Assembly: GCA_959022495.1 (NCBI GenBank)
Contig: CAUEYX010000034.1
Location: 1-31,710, forward strand
DNA length: 31,710 nucleotides
Source of the DNA: an uncultured Lachnospiraceae bacterium
GTDB taxonomy: Bacteria > Bacillota > Clostridia > Lachnospirales > Lachnospiraceae
Reading direction: 5' to 3'
Positions 16,265-23,003 of this stretch are shown here, in pieces (position 1 is the first letter of the stretch; each line of letters starts with the position of its first letter). The notes below the pieces were generated by a model. That model ran no database searches. It was not told the DNA's origin and was given only the letters and a program-made list of their open reading frames with translations. The translations under genes were made by a program, and so were the position numbers.

Positions 16265-17269
16265 CTAAAAATCTGTAGTGCACCGCCGTACAAGCATACA
16301 TTCTACCGGCACTTCCGCCGGGACGTCCTCCCCTTTTAACAGCTTCATAATATTGTCAATGGTAATATTGCACAGTTTCTCCGCCGTGTTGTCTATGGTC
16401 GTCAGCTCCGGCTCGCAGCACACGGAATATTCCGAATTATTATAGCCGATCACGCTCAGTTCCCCGGGGATGGACAGCCCTTTCGCGTTGGCATATTTTA
16501 CAGCCCCCACGGCAAGGGCGTCGTCCGTGGCGAAGACGCTGTCATACGCAAGCGTTCTCCTTGAGAGAAGGATATCCCGGACAACATGTATCCGGTTTTC
16601 CAGATTGAGCTTCAGTTCTCCCAGCACGGGCAGCCCGTTTTCCCTCAGCGCCCTTTCATAGCCTTCCATCTTCTTCGCCATGCTGTACGACATGGAGTCT
16701 GTGAGGAAAAGCACTCGTTTCCTCCCGGACTGAATGAGCCTGGACACCGCGTCATAGGAGGCCTCCTCGTCCCGGTTATATACGGAATAAATATTGCTCC
16801 CGCTGATCTTCCCGTTAATCAAAAAGACCGGGATCTTCTCTGCCGCTCTCTGGATGTATTCTGTGGAGGAATCATCATCTTCTCCATAGCCGGTATATGT
16901 GGAGCCTACCAGCACGAGAGCGTCCACCCGCTTCTTCATGATGAGCTCCACCGCCTCCTCCTTGCGCTTCTGGTCGTGGCCGCTGCAGTATAGGATACAG
17001 TCATAACCGTATTCTCGGAGCCTGCGCTCGAGAAATGCCACGGCTCTCGCCATGTACGCGTCAGAAACATCCGGGCATATAATCCCGATGATCTGCATGG
17101 AATCAAGTCCAAGTCCACGGGCAAATACATTGGGGGTATAATGATATTTCTCCATAATGGACAGTACTTTCTGCCTGGTCTGTTCGCTGACTCTGGGGCT
17201 CCCATTTACCACCCTGGACACCGTGGCAATGGATACGCCGGAAAGCTCTGCTATATCGTAAATATTCAT
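16265..17269 (-). CDS. LacI/GalR-family transcriptional regulator of uronate genes
   Basis: A 334-residue LacI-family repressor. The N-terminal helix-turn-helix IYDIAELSGVSIATVSRVVNG (about 3-23; key segment ATVSRVVNG) and hinge are followed by a periplasmic-binding-like effector domain (IIGIICPDVSDAYMA, DALVLVGSTYTGYG, DSVFATDDALAVGAVKYA). AAAGGAGG precedes the ATG. Operators of one consensus lie at its own promoter, at uxaC and at uxaA, so it probably represses the uronate genes and itself and is released by a uronate or pathway intermediate. Function as UxuR/KdgR-like regulator is inferred from the operators and the neighbours. Confidence 0.92.
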   Translation of the reverse strand: MNIYDIAELSGVSIATVSRVVNGSPRVSEQTRQKVLSIMEKYHYTPNVFARGLGLDSMQIIGIICPDVSDAYMARAVAFLERRLREYGYDCILYCSGHDQKRKEEAVELIMKKRVDALVLVGSTYTGYGEDDDSSTEYIQRAAEKIPVFLINGKISGSNIYSVYNRDEEASYDAVSRLIQSGRKRVLFLTDSMSYSMAKKMEGYERALRENGLPVLGELKLNLENRIHVVRDILLSRRTLAYDSVFATDDALAVGAVKYANAKGLSIPGELSVIGYNNSEYSVCCEPELTTIDNTAEKLCNITIDNIMKLLKGEDVPAEVPVECMLVRRCTTDF

Positions 17270-17287
17270 GGCCGCCCTCCTTTAATT

Positions 17288-17301
17288 GGTAACTGCTTAC
17301 A
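17288..17301. promoter_or_regulatory. LacI-type operator at the regulator's own promoter
   Basis: GGTAACTGCTTACA, matching the TGTAAG/CTTACA consensus at 9-10 of 14 positions. It lies at about +3 to +16 relative to the regulator's start site, which suggests autorepression. Confidence 0.65.
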
Positions 17302-17310
17302 TCTATGATC

Positions 17311-17339
17311 ATTATAAAGAAACAGTGCCAAAGAATCAA
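17311..17339 (-). promoter_or_regulatory. Promoter of the LacI-family gene
   Basis: On the minus strand TTGATT (17334-17339), 17-base spacer, TATAAT (17311-17316). A strong sigma-A-type promoter 42 bases before the start codon. Confidence 0.8.
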
Positions 17340-17391
17340 CTGCTCTCTTCTGAATGTCCGCCCTATTTTTTATTTTTTCTTTTGTTTCCTC

Positions 17392-17420
17392 TTGACTCTT
17401 CCCGCAAAATGAAGTACCTT
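17392..17420 (+). promoter_or_regulatory. Putative uxaA-uxaB promoter
   Basis: TTGACT at 17392-17397 is a good -35. The matching -10 at 17 bases, TACCTT (17415-17420), is weak. The operator begins 4 bases downstream. Confidence 0.45.
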
Positions 17421-17423
17421 TTA

Positions 17424-17437
17424 TGTAAGCACTTACA
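17424..17437. promoter_or_regulatory. LacI-type operator of uxaA-uxaB
   Basis: TGTAAGCACTTACA, a near-perfect palindrome overlapping the expected transcription start of the uxaA operon. The centre is CA rather than the CG of catabolite-control sites. Confidence 0.78.
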
Positions 17438-17481
17438 CAAGACAATAATGCCGCTGATCCGGCGGCGGAATGGAGACGATG

Positions 17482-18963
17482 ATGAAAACATATTTACAAA
17501 TCCATGCAAAAGACAATGTGGCAGTCGCCCTGTCTCCCCTGACTGCGGGGACCTGCATTGAACGGAACGAATTCTCACTTATCCTTGCTGAAGATATTCC
17601 CCAGGGACACAAGTTTGCCCTTAAAGAAATTCCGTCCGGCGCTCAGGTCATAAAATATGGCTGTCCCATCGGAATTGCAAAAAAGGACATTCTGCCGGGT
17701 CAGTGGGTCCACATCCACAACATCAAAACCGGGCTTGGGGATCTTCTCACCTACACCTACGACCGTCAAGCGGCAGATCTTTCTCCCACGCAGGAGCGTT
17801 TCTTCCAGGGCTTCCGCCGGGCGGACGGGCAGGCCGCGGTCCGCAACGAACTGTGGATCATTCCCACCGTGGGATGCGTCAACAACATTGCCACTGCCAT
17901 TGAGCGCAGAGCCCAGCATCTTGTCAGCGGCACAGTCGAAGCCGTGGCCGCGTTCCCCCATCCCTACGGCTGTTCCCAGATGGGGGACGACCAGGAGCAC
18001 ACCCGCCGGATTCTTGCCGATCTGATCAGCCACCCCAACGCGGGCGGCGTGCTCGTCTTAGGGCTTGGCTGTGAGAACAGCAGTATCGATATCTTGAAAG
18101 AATATCTCAAAGATTACGACCCAGACCGGGTGAAATTCCTCGTCTGCCAGGAGTCGGACGACGAGATCAGCGACGGCCTGAGCCTTCTGGAAGAGCTGGC
18201 GGCATATGCCGAGCAGTTCCGGCGGGAACCCATCTCCTGCTCCGAGCTGATCATCGGCATGAAATGCGGCGGCAGCGACGGTCTCTCCGGCATCACGGCA
18301 AATCCCACGGTGGGCGCGTTCTCTGACCTGCTGATCTCCAAAGGCGGGACCACCATCCTCACCGAAGTCCCAGAAATGTTCGGGGCGGAGACACAGCTTA
18401 TGAACCGATGTGAAAATGAGGAGCTCTTCCACCAGACAGTGGACCTGATCAATGACTTTAAAACCTACTTTAAAAGCCACGGGCAGACCATCTATGAAAA
18501 CCCGTCTCCCGGCAATAAAAAAGGCGGGATTTCCACCCTGGAAGACAAATCCATGGGCTGCACGCAGAAATCCGGGACCGCCCCGGTGCGCGGAGTCCTC
18601 GCCTACGGTGAGCGGGTGAAAGAAAAGGGGCTCAATCTCTTAAGCGCCCCCGGCAATGACCTCGTGGCTTCCACCGCGCTGGCCGCGGCCGGCGCCCACA
18701 TCGTGCTCTTCACCACCGGCAGGGGAACCCCCTTCGCCTCACCTGTGCCCACGGTCAAGATCTCGACCAATAACAGGCTCTATGAGAAGAAGCAGAACTG
18801 GATCGACTTCAACTGCGGCACACTGACAGAGGGCGGCACTCTGGAGGAGTTAAGGGACGAGTTCTTTGAATATATCCTCAGCGTAACTTCCGGCAGACAG
18901 GTAAAATCCGAAGCCGCAGGGTTCCATGACATGGCAATATTCAAGCAGGGCGTAACCCTGTAA
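17482..18963 (+). CDS. uxaA: Altronate dehydratase UxaA
   Basis: A 493-residue enzyme of usual family length. The N-terminal SAF-type segment (MKTYLQIHAKDNVAVALSPL) aligns with the start of known UxaA proteins, which is why the third in-frame ATG (17482), 8 bases after GGAG, is preferred over 17470 or 17479. The dehydratase core carries PYGCSQMGDDQEHT and GLGCENSS, whose cysteines are candidate metal ligands. It dehydrates D-altronate to 2-keto-3-deoxygluconate in the galacturonate branch. It is the first gene of the uxaA-uxaB operon. Confidence 0.95.
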   Translation: MKTYLQIHAKDNVAVALSPLTAGTCIERNEFSLILAEDIPQGHKFALKEIPSGAQVIKYGCPIGIAKKDILPGQWVHIHNIKTGLGDLLTYTYDRQAADLSPTQERFFQGFRRADGQAAVRNELWIIPTVGCVNNIATAIERRAQHLVSGTVEAVAAFPHPYGCSQMGDDQEHTRRILADLISHPNAGGVLVLGLGCENSSIDILKEYLKDYDPDRVKFLVCQESDDEISDGLSLLEELAAYAEQFRREPISCSELIIGMKCGGSDGLSGITANPTVGAFSDLLISKGGTTILTEVPEMFGAETQLMNRCENEELFHQTVDLINDFKTYFKSHGQTIYENPSPGNKKGGISTLEDKSMGCTQKSGTAPVRGVLAYGERVKEKGLNLLSAPGNDLVASTALAAAGAHIVLFTTGRGTPFASPVPTVKISTNNRLYEKKQNWIDFNCGTLTEGGTLEELRDEFFEYILSVTSGRQVKSEAAGFHDMAIFKQGVTL

Positions 18964-18992
18964 TTTCAAAATCATAAAGGAGGTATTTACCA

Positions 18993-20462
18993 ATGAAAAT
19001 GATCAACGAGGTAATTGAGAAAAAGTACGGCAGGTTCCCCGAGAAGGTCCTTCAGTTCGGCGAGGGGAATTTCCTGCGCGCGTTCGTGGACTGGATGATC
19101 GACAAGGCAAACCGCGGCGGCATCTACGAAGGAAGCATTGTGCTCTGCCAGCCCATCTCACAGGGCCTGAAAGATATGATTAACGCCCAGGACGGCATCT
19201 ACACGCTGGCCATGCGCGGCGCGGAAAATGGAATGCCTGTAGAAAAAATCGAAGTCATCACATCCGTGTCCCGCTGCGTCAACCCGTACGAGGATTACGA
19301 CGCCCTGATGGAAATTGCCCGCAGCGCGGACCTGGAAGTCATCGTATCCAACACAACAGAAGCCGGGATCGCTTACCATGAGGGGGACCGGCTGACTGAC
19401 CGGCCGCCCGTGTCATTCCCTGCTAAGGCAACGGCATTTCTCTATGAGAGATACAAGGCATTCGGCGGCAGCCCGGACAAAGGCCTGCTCTTCCTGCCCG
19501 TTGAACTGATCGACAACAACGGCGCGGAACTAAAGCGGATCGTCCTGAAATACGCGCAGGAGTGGGATCTGGGACCGGATTTCATCAGCTGGGTAAACAC
19601 AGCCAATGAATTCACCAGCACGCTGGTAGACCGGATCGTCACCGGCTATCCCCGGGAAGAAGTGTCTTACTTTGAGGAAAAGCTGGGCTATAAAGACAAC
19701 ATAATCGACACCAGCGAACTCTTCAACCTCTGGGTCATCGAGGGGGACAAAAAGTGGTCTGACAAGCTTCCCGTACATAAGACAGATGCCAAGGTCATCT
19801 GGACGGATGACGTGAAGCCTTACAAAAAACGTAAGGTCCGCCTCTTAAACGGAGCCCACACCTCCACCGTCCTGGCCGCGTACCTGGCGGGATTTGACAT
19901 TGTGGGAGATTTTATGAAAGACGACACAGTCCGTACCTTTATGAATGACGTAATCTACAAGGAGGTGATCCCCACCCTGGACCTTCCAAAAGAGGAACTG
20001 GAGTCCTTCGCCGCGTCGGTCAACGACCGCTTCTCCAATCCGTATATCAAGCACAAACTGCTGGATATTGCCCTGAACTCCTGCTCTAAGTTCAACGCAA
20101 GATGCCTTCCCTCTCTATTGGATTACGTAGAGAAAAAAGGAGAACTGCCGAAATGCCTGACCTTCTCCCTTGCCGCGTTTATCAAGTTTTATCAAGGAGA
20201 ACGGAAGGATGGCGCGTATATCGGAACCAGAAAAGACGGCACTCAGTACCCGCTCAGGGACGATGAAGCGGTGATTCAATTTTTCGCGGAGGCATGGGCC
20301 GGAAAGGACGCTGACAGAGCAGCCGGGGAAGTGCTTTCCAACAAGGATTTCTGGAGCGGAAAAGACCTGACAGAAGTACCGGGGCTTAAAGACACGGTCG
20401 CGGGATACTTGAAGGAAATGGAAGAAAAAGAAATCAAAGATATCATGGAAAAATTAATCTGA
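18993..20462 (+). CDS. uxaB: Tagaturonate reductase UxaB
   Basis: A 489-residue protein of the mannitol dehydrogenase/polyol-specific long-chain dehydrogenase family. N-terminal LQFGEGNFLRAFVDWMID is the nucleotide-binding start, with SNTTEAGI further on. The catalytic-domain motif KKRKVRLLNGAHT carries the Lys, Asn and His of the family. It reduces D-tagaturonate to D-altronate with NADH, the step between UxaC and UxaA. AAGGAGG is 9 bases before the ATG. It lies 29 bases after uxaA, in one operon. Confidence 0.95.
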   Translation: MKMINEVIEKKYGRFPEKVLQFGEGNFLRAFVDWMIDKANRGGIYEGSIVLCQPISQGLKDMINAQDGIYTLAMRGAENGMPVEKIEVITSVSRCVNPYEDYDALMEIARSADLEVIVSNTTEAGIAYHEGDRLTDRPPVSFPAKATAFLYERYKAFGGSPDKGLLFLPVELIDNNGAELKRIVLKYAQEWDLGPDFISWVNTANEFTSTLVDRIVTGYPREEVSYFEEKLGYKDNIIDTSELFNLWVIEGDKKWSDKLPVHKTDAKVIWTDDVKPYKKRKVRLLNGAHTSTVLAAYLAGFDIVGDFMKDDTVRTFMNDVIYKEVIPTLDLPKEELESFAASVNDRFSNPYIKHKLLDIALNSCSKFNARCLPSLLDYVEKKGELPKCLTFSLAAFIKFYQGERKDGAYIGTRKDGTQYPLRDDEAVIQFFAEAWAGKDADRAAGEVLSNKDFWSGKDLTEVPGLKDTVAGYLKEMEEKEIKDIMEKLI

Positions 20463-20470
20463 CGCAGGCT

Positions 20471-20506
20471 GGCACAGTGAGAAAGAGCTCCTCTTTCCGC
20501 TGTGCC
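20471..20506 (+). terminator. Probable terminator of uxaA-uxaB
   Basis: GGCACAG pairs with CTGTGCC, and inside it GAAAGAG pairs with CTCTTTC across a 2-base internal loop. It lies 9 bases after the uxaB stop. The following T-run is interrupted (TGTTCTTTC), so termination may be partial. Confidence 0.55.
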
Positions 20507-20601
20507 TGTTCTTTCATCTGCACCTGTTCTTTTTACCTCTTCTTTTATCTGGCGCGGAACCTGTATCCGTGTTATACTGGACACAGATTTGGAGGAATTT
20601 T

Positions 20602-21366
20602 ATGGCTGAAAAACATGTTCTCGTGACCGGATCTTCGAGGGGGATCGGACGCGCGTGCGCGCTTGCTTTCGCAAAGGCCGGGTATCACGTATTCATAAAC
20701 TGCAGACATTCCACAGACCAGCTTTCCGCTCTGGAAAAAGAGATCCTGGATGCGGGTGGCACCTGCACGCAGGTTCCCGGCGACGTGGGGGACCCGGGCG
20801 CGGTGCGGTCCATCTTCCGCACGGTGGGCTCCGTCTGCGGGGGAAACAGCGAAAACCGCCCATACTGCCAAGGCGGTCTTGACGTTCTTATAAATAATGC
20901 CGGCGTCTCGCATTTCGGGCTTCTGAGCGATATGTCAGATGAGCAGTGGCGTCGTGTGGTGGACACCAATCTGTCATCCGCCTTCTACTGCTCCCGGGAA
21001 GCAATCCCTTCTATGATTTCCAGAAAGAAGGGGAAAATCATCAATATCTCTTCCATGTGGGGCGTGGCCGGGGCCTCCTGCGAGGCCGCGTACTCCGCTT
21101 CCAAGGCCGGACTGAACGGTCTGACCCAGGCGCTGGCAAAGGAGCTTGCTCCAAGCAATATCCAGGTAAACGCCATCGCGTGCGGCGTAATTGATACGGA
21201 GATGAATGCCCGTCTGAATGAGACAGAACGGAACACTCTGCGGGAGGAAATCCCTGCCGGACGGTTCGGCACCCCGGAAGAAACGGCAAAACTGGCACTC
21301 CTGCTGGCCCAAGCTCCTGAGTATCTCACAGGGCAGATTATCCGCATGGACGGAGGATTTTTATAA
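20602..21366 (+). CDS. SDR-family oxidoreductase, YmfI/FabG-like
   Basis: A 254-residue short-chain dehydrogenase with TGSSRGIG (cofactor loop), NNAG, a Ser in ISSMWG and YSASK. The block SSMWGVAGASCEAAYSASKAG and LAKELAPSNIQVNAIACGV (motif GASCE ahead of the catalytic Tyr) is characteristic of the YmfI group, annotated as EF-P 5-aminopentanone reductase in Firmicutes; a general FabG-like role is the fallback. It is not a good match for KduD. GGAGG is 6 bases before the ATG at 20602. A TATACT -10-like box lies at 20573-20578 without a clear -35. It is 139 bases beyond uxaB and probably its own unit. Confidence 0.75.
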   Translation: MAEKHVLVTGSSRGIGRACALAFAKAGYHVFINCRHSTDQLSALEKEILDAGGTCTQVPGDVGDPGAVRSIFRTVGSVCGGNSENRPYCQGGLDVLINNAGVSHFGLLSDMSDEQWRRVVDTNLSSAFYCSREAIPSMISRKKGKIINISSMWGVAGASCEAAYSASKAGLNGLTQALAKELAPSNIQVNAIACGVIDTEMNARLNETERNTLREEIPAGRFGTPEETAKLALLLAQAPEYLTGQIIRMDGGFL

Positions 21367-21449
21367 GACATGCTGCCAGTGACCGGCGCGCTTTACAGCC
21401 GCAGCCCGTCAGGCAGAAGTACAGCGCAAGTAAGAAAAGGAGAATTTCC

Positions 21450-22178
21450 ATGATAGATGTAAATGACCTGACAAAGATTTCCACGGACTGTTCCCTAACG
21501 GAGTTTGTGGGCACAACGGTGCTGGATACCATCGGACTTGTGATCCCCGGCATCGACGCTTCCCTGCTTGAGCGGATGGATCTGACGAAACCATATAAAA
21601 GCCTGGGACTTATCAGTTCCCGCACAGGGGCCGCCGGGCAGATCAACGCTGTGGATGAAGCAGTGAAGTCCACGAATACGGAAGTCGTATCCATCGAGCT
21701 CCCCAGGGATACAAAAGGCTGGGGCGGCCACGGATGCTTCATCATCATCGGCGGGGACAATGTCTCTGACGTAAGAAGAGCTGTGGAGATCTCCCTTGAA
21801 TACATCGAAAAGTACGCGGGGGAGCTGTACATCAGCAGGGCCGGCCATCTGGAATTCACCTACTCTGCCAGCGCGGACGCGGCGCTCAATATGGCTTTCG
21901 GCGCTCCCGTGGGCAGGCCGTTTGGTTTCTTCTGCGGCTCCCCGGCTGCCATCGGCCTTGTTATGGCGGACCTTGCAGTGAAGTCTTCCCCGGTGGAAGT
22001 GATCAAATATATGACCCCTGACAGAGGCACAAGCCACTCCAACGAAGTCATTGTGGCAGTCACAGGGGACGCGTCCGCTGTCAAAAATTCCGTTCTCACC
22101 GCAAGGGAGGCAGGGCTGCAGCTTCTAGTGGCAATGGGGAGCTGGCCGGAGACGCCGTCAAAACCTTATTTATTCTAG
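21450..22178 (+). CDS. PduB-type tandem-BMC microcompartment shell protein
   Basis: A 242-residue BMC-T protein with two BMC domains (about 35-125 and 140-235). Segments LTEFVGTTVLDTIGLVIPGID, SRTGAAGQINAVDEAVKSTN, TEVVSIELPRDTKGWGGHG and GTSHSNEVIVAVTGD match PduB-family shell proteins (short matches such as VVSIELPRDTKG are near-verbatim). Such trimers form the shell faces and pores of bacterial microcompartments. AAAGGAGA is 6-7 bases before the ATG, and the gene is 83 bases after the SDR gene. No other shell protein, vertex protein or signature enzyme is in the window, so it is an orphan. A link to rhamnose or fucose microcompartments is possible but not shown. Confidence 0.88.
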   Translation: MIDVNDLTKISTDCSLTEFVGTTVLDTIGLVIPGIDASLLERMDLTKPYKSLGLISSRTGAAGQINAVDEAVKSTNTEVVSIELPRDTKGWGGHGCFIIIGGDNVSDVRRAVEISLEYIEKYAGELYISRAGHLEFTYSASADAALNMAFGAPVGRPFGFFCGSPAAIGLVMADLAVKSSPVEVIKYMTPDRGTSHSNEVIVAVTGDASAVKNSVLTAREAGLQLLVAMGSWPETPSKPYLF

Positions 22179-22209
22179 AAATAATTAAAACTCTTTCTCC
22201 CATAGTATC

Positions 22210-22238
22210 TTGACTCTGATTACTGCATATGCTATATT
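22210..22238 (+). promoter_or_regulatory. Promoter of candidate antitoxin small RNA
   Basis: TTGACT (22210-22215), 17-base spacer, TATATT (22233-22238). A strong promoter with no ORF downstream; the expected start is near 22245 and the terminator is at 22283-22319. Confidence 0.75.
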
Positions 22239-22248
22239 ATGCCTAGGC

Positions 22249-22276
22249 AAAAGAAATGATTGTGCTTTATTTGCAC
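22249..22276 (+). repeat. Direct repeats A and B, antitoxin copy
   Basis: Repeat A: 22249-22265, AAAAGAAATGAYTGYGC type, here with T at both Y positions. Repeat B: 22268-22276, TATTTGCAC. The partner copies are at 22397-22413 and 22420-22428. Confidence 0.8.
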
Positions 22277-22282
22277 AAATCG

Positions 22283-22319
22283 AAAACCCCGGAGCTGCAA
22301 CTCCGGGGTTTTCTTTTTT
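22283..22319. terminator. Strong intrinsic terminator, shared by small RNA and toxin mRNA
   Basis: AAAACCCCGGAG pairs perfectly with CTCCGGGGTTTT around a 6-base loop, followed by CTTTTTT on the plus strand. On the minus strand the stem ends in TTTTCGATTT, so it can act in both directions. It lies 2-3 bases beyond the toxin stop. Confidence 0.88.
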
Positions 22320-22321
22320 GG

Positions 22322-22420
22322 CTAGTTGTCATCGTCATTGCTGTCTAACCATTTGATGATGTAATGGCAGGTCGCACCACCCGCAACAGCAACTATAAAA
22401 GAAATGACTGCGCTTAGCAT
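22322..22420 (-). CDS. Candidate Fst-like type I toxin, 32 aa
   Basis: A 32-codon ORF starting MLSAVISFIVAVAGG, with one hydrophobic helix at about 4-22 and a charged tail KWLDSNDDDN. The hydrophobic core, a WLD motif after a Lys, and the acidic end fit the Fst/Ldr family (Fst of pAD1 is 33 residues with a similar ordering). GGGGG with 7 bases spacing precedes the ATG. A TGGTATAAT extended -10 is 47 bases upstream. In Fst systems the toxin inserts in the membrane and its mRNA is held inactive by a small convergent RNA. Assignment rests on the locus architecture rather than on sequence identity. Confidence 0.62.
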   Translation of the reverse strand: MLSAVISFIVAVAGGATCHYIIKWLDSNDDDN

Positions 22421-22428
22421 ATTTGCAC
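22397..22428 (-). repeat. Direct repeats A and B, toxin copy
   Basis: Repeat A (22397-22413) covers codons about 3-8 of the toxin, and repeat B (22420-22428) covers the bases between the ribosome site and the start codon. Both match the copies at 22249-22276. The two differences in repeat A are C for T on the plus strand, so antitoxin U would face toxin-mRNA G, which still pairs. Confidence 0.8.
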
Positions 22429-22466
22429 CCCCTTTCCGTTGCCGGACTGGGTATGACAACATCTGT

Positions 22467-22475
22467 ATTATACCA
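22467..22475 (-). promoter_or_regulatory. Extended -10 promoter of candidate toxin mRNA
   Basis: On the minus strand TGGTATAAT, expected start near 22460, about 40 bases before the toxin ATG. No consensus -35. A 13-base palindrome CCAGATAATCTGG (22473-22485) overlaps the promoter and could be an operator. Confidence 0.6.
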
Positions 22476-22485
22476 GATAATCTGG

Positions 22486-22709
22486 ATTTTGGGGGGAGAC
22501 GATTTTGAAAGAATGAGTCCGAAAACAGCGGGATTATTTGAGGACGTATTCGTGGAGCGGGGCGTGGATTTGGCTCCGGTTCCGGTACAGCTCTTTTTCT
22601 CCGGTTACGCTCCCTCCTCACCCTCTTTCGAAATCCTGCATCTGCCGGGAAGACTCTTCCCGGCCTGCGCAAGCTGAGAAAACAGCGGAGCGCCTTTTCG
22701 AACGCCTTT
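22486..22709. other. Intergenic stretch without a supported gene
   Basis: No convincing ORF, ribosome site or RNA. A perfect 21-base palindrome, GCCGGGAAGA-C-TCTTCCCGGC, lies at 22644-22664. The short open frames here have no family resemblance that I can see. Confidence 0.5.
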
Positions 22710-22915
22710 CTGCGCGGGGTGTGGGTGGCTGAGGTGACTTCGGAATGGAACTTAGAAAAATAGAAATCCGGTGACATGCGTTGAAATTGGCAGAGAGATT
22801 GTTTGAGGCAGAGCCGAGTTGCTCTCTGCCAATTTCTGCTTTTAGCATGTTACCGGATTTCGTTATTTTTCTTGTTCCATGGAGCGGAGCCGAAGCTACC
22901 CATGCCCCCGCGCAG
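22710..22915. repeat. Long palindromic element, left copy
   Basis: Nested inverted arms: outer CTGCGCGGGG/CCCCCGCGCAG (22710 and 22915), middle GAAATCCGGTGACATGC (22763-22779) with 22845-22861 (one mismatch), inner GAAATTGGCAGAGAG (22783-22797) with 22822-22836 (perfect), and a 24-base loop. On the minus strand TATTTTTCT follows the middle stem, so it could also terminate the PL8 transcript. Positions 22753-22896 match 31567-31710 in inverted orientation. Confidence 0.85.
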
Positions 22916-23003
22916 AATACGGCTTCAAAATTCCGCTCCGAAGTTTTCGCCCGATCTGCCGCTGACCATACGAGTCTCCCCCGGCAAATCCAGATTGATC
23001 ATT

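Larger units (their letters stand above)
22245..22320 (+). ncRNA. Candidate type I antitoxin RNA (par RNAII-like)
   Basis: A short transcript of about 75 bases is predicted between the promoter at 22210-22238 and the intrinsic terminator at 22283-22319. It contains a first hairpin (TTGTGC/GCACAA) and the terminator hairpin. Positions 22249-22265 and 22268-22276 repeat the sequences at 22397-22413 and 22420-22428 in the same order, so the RNA could pair with the toxin mRNA around its start codon and early codons. The convergent toxin gene lies on the other strand. The family is not identified by any name I recognise. Confidence 0.6.

Noticed and set aside
17424..17437. Catabolite-control (cre) site at uxaA
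   Set aside because: The centre is CA, not CG, and it matches the three other sites near the LacI gene. A dedicated regulator operator explains it better.
20602..21366. KduD (ketodeoxygluconate dehydrogenase) for the SDR gene
   Set aside because: The pathway context suggests it, but the sequence around the active site (GASCE before YSASK) fits the YmfI-like group better.
22423..22677. 84-residue plus-strand frame upstream of the palindromic element
   Set aside because: No ribosome site at the start, no recognisable family, and it overlaps the toxin promoter region.
22322..22777. 151-residue minus-strand frame containing the small toxin ORF
   Set aside because: The upstream part is Arg/Pro-rich, unlike a real protein, and runs through the palindromic element. 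A promoter and ribosome site fit the internal ATG at 22420 instead.
22710..22915. Insertion sequence or CRISPR at the palindromic element
   Set aside because: There is no transposase ORF and no repeated unit with spacers; it is a single nested palindrome.
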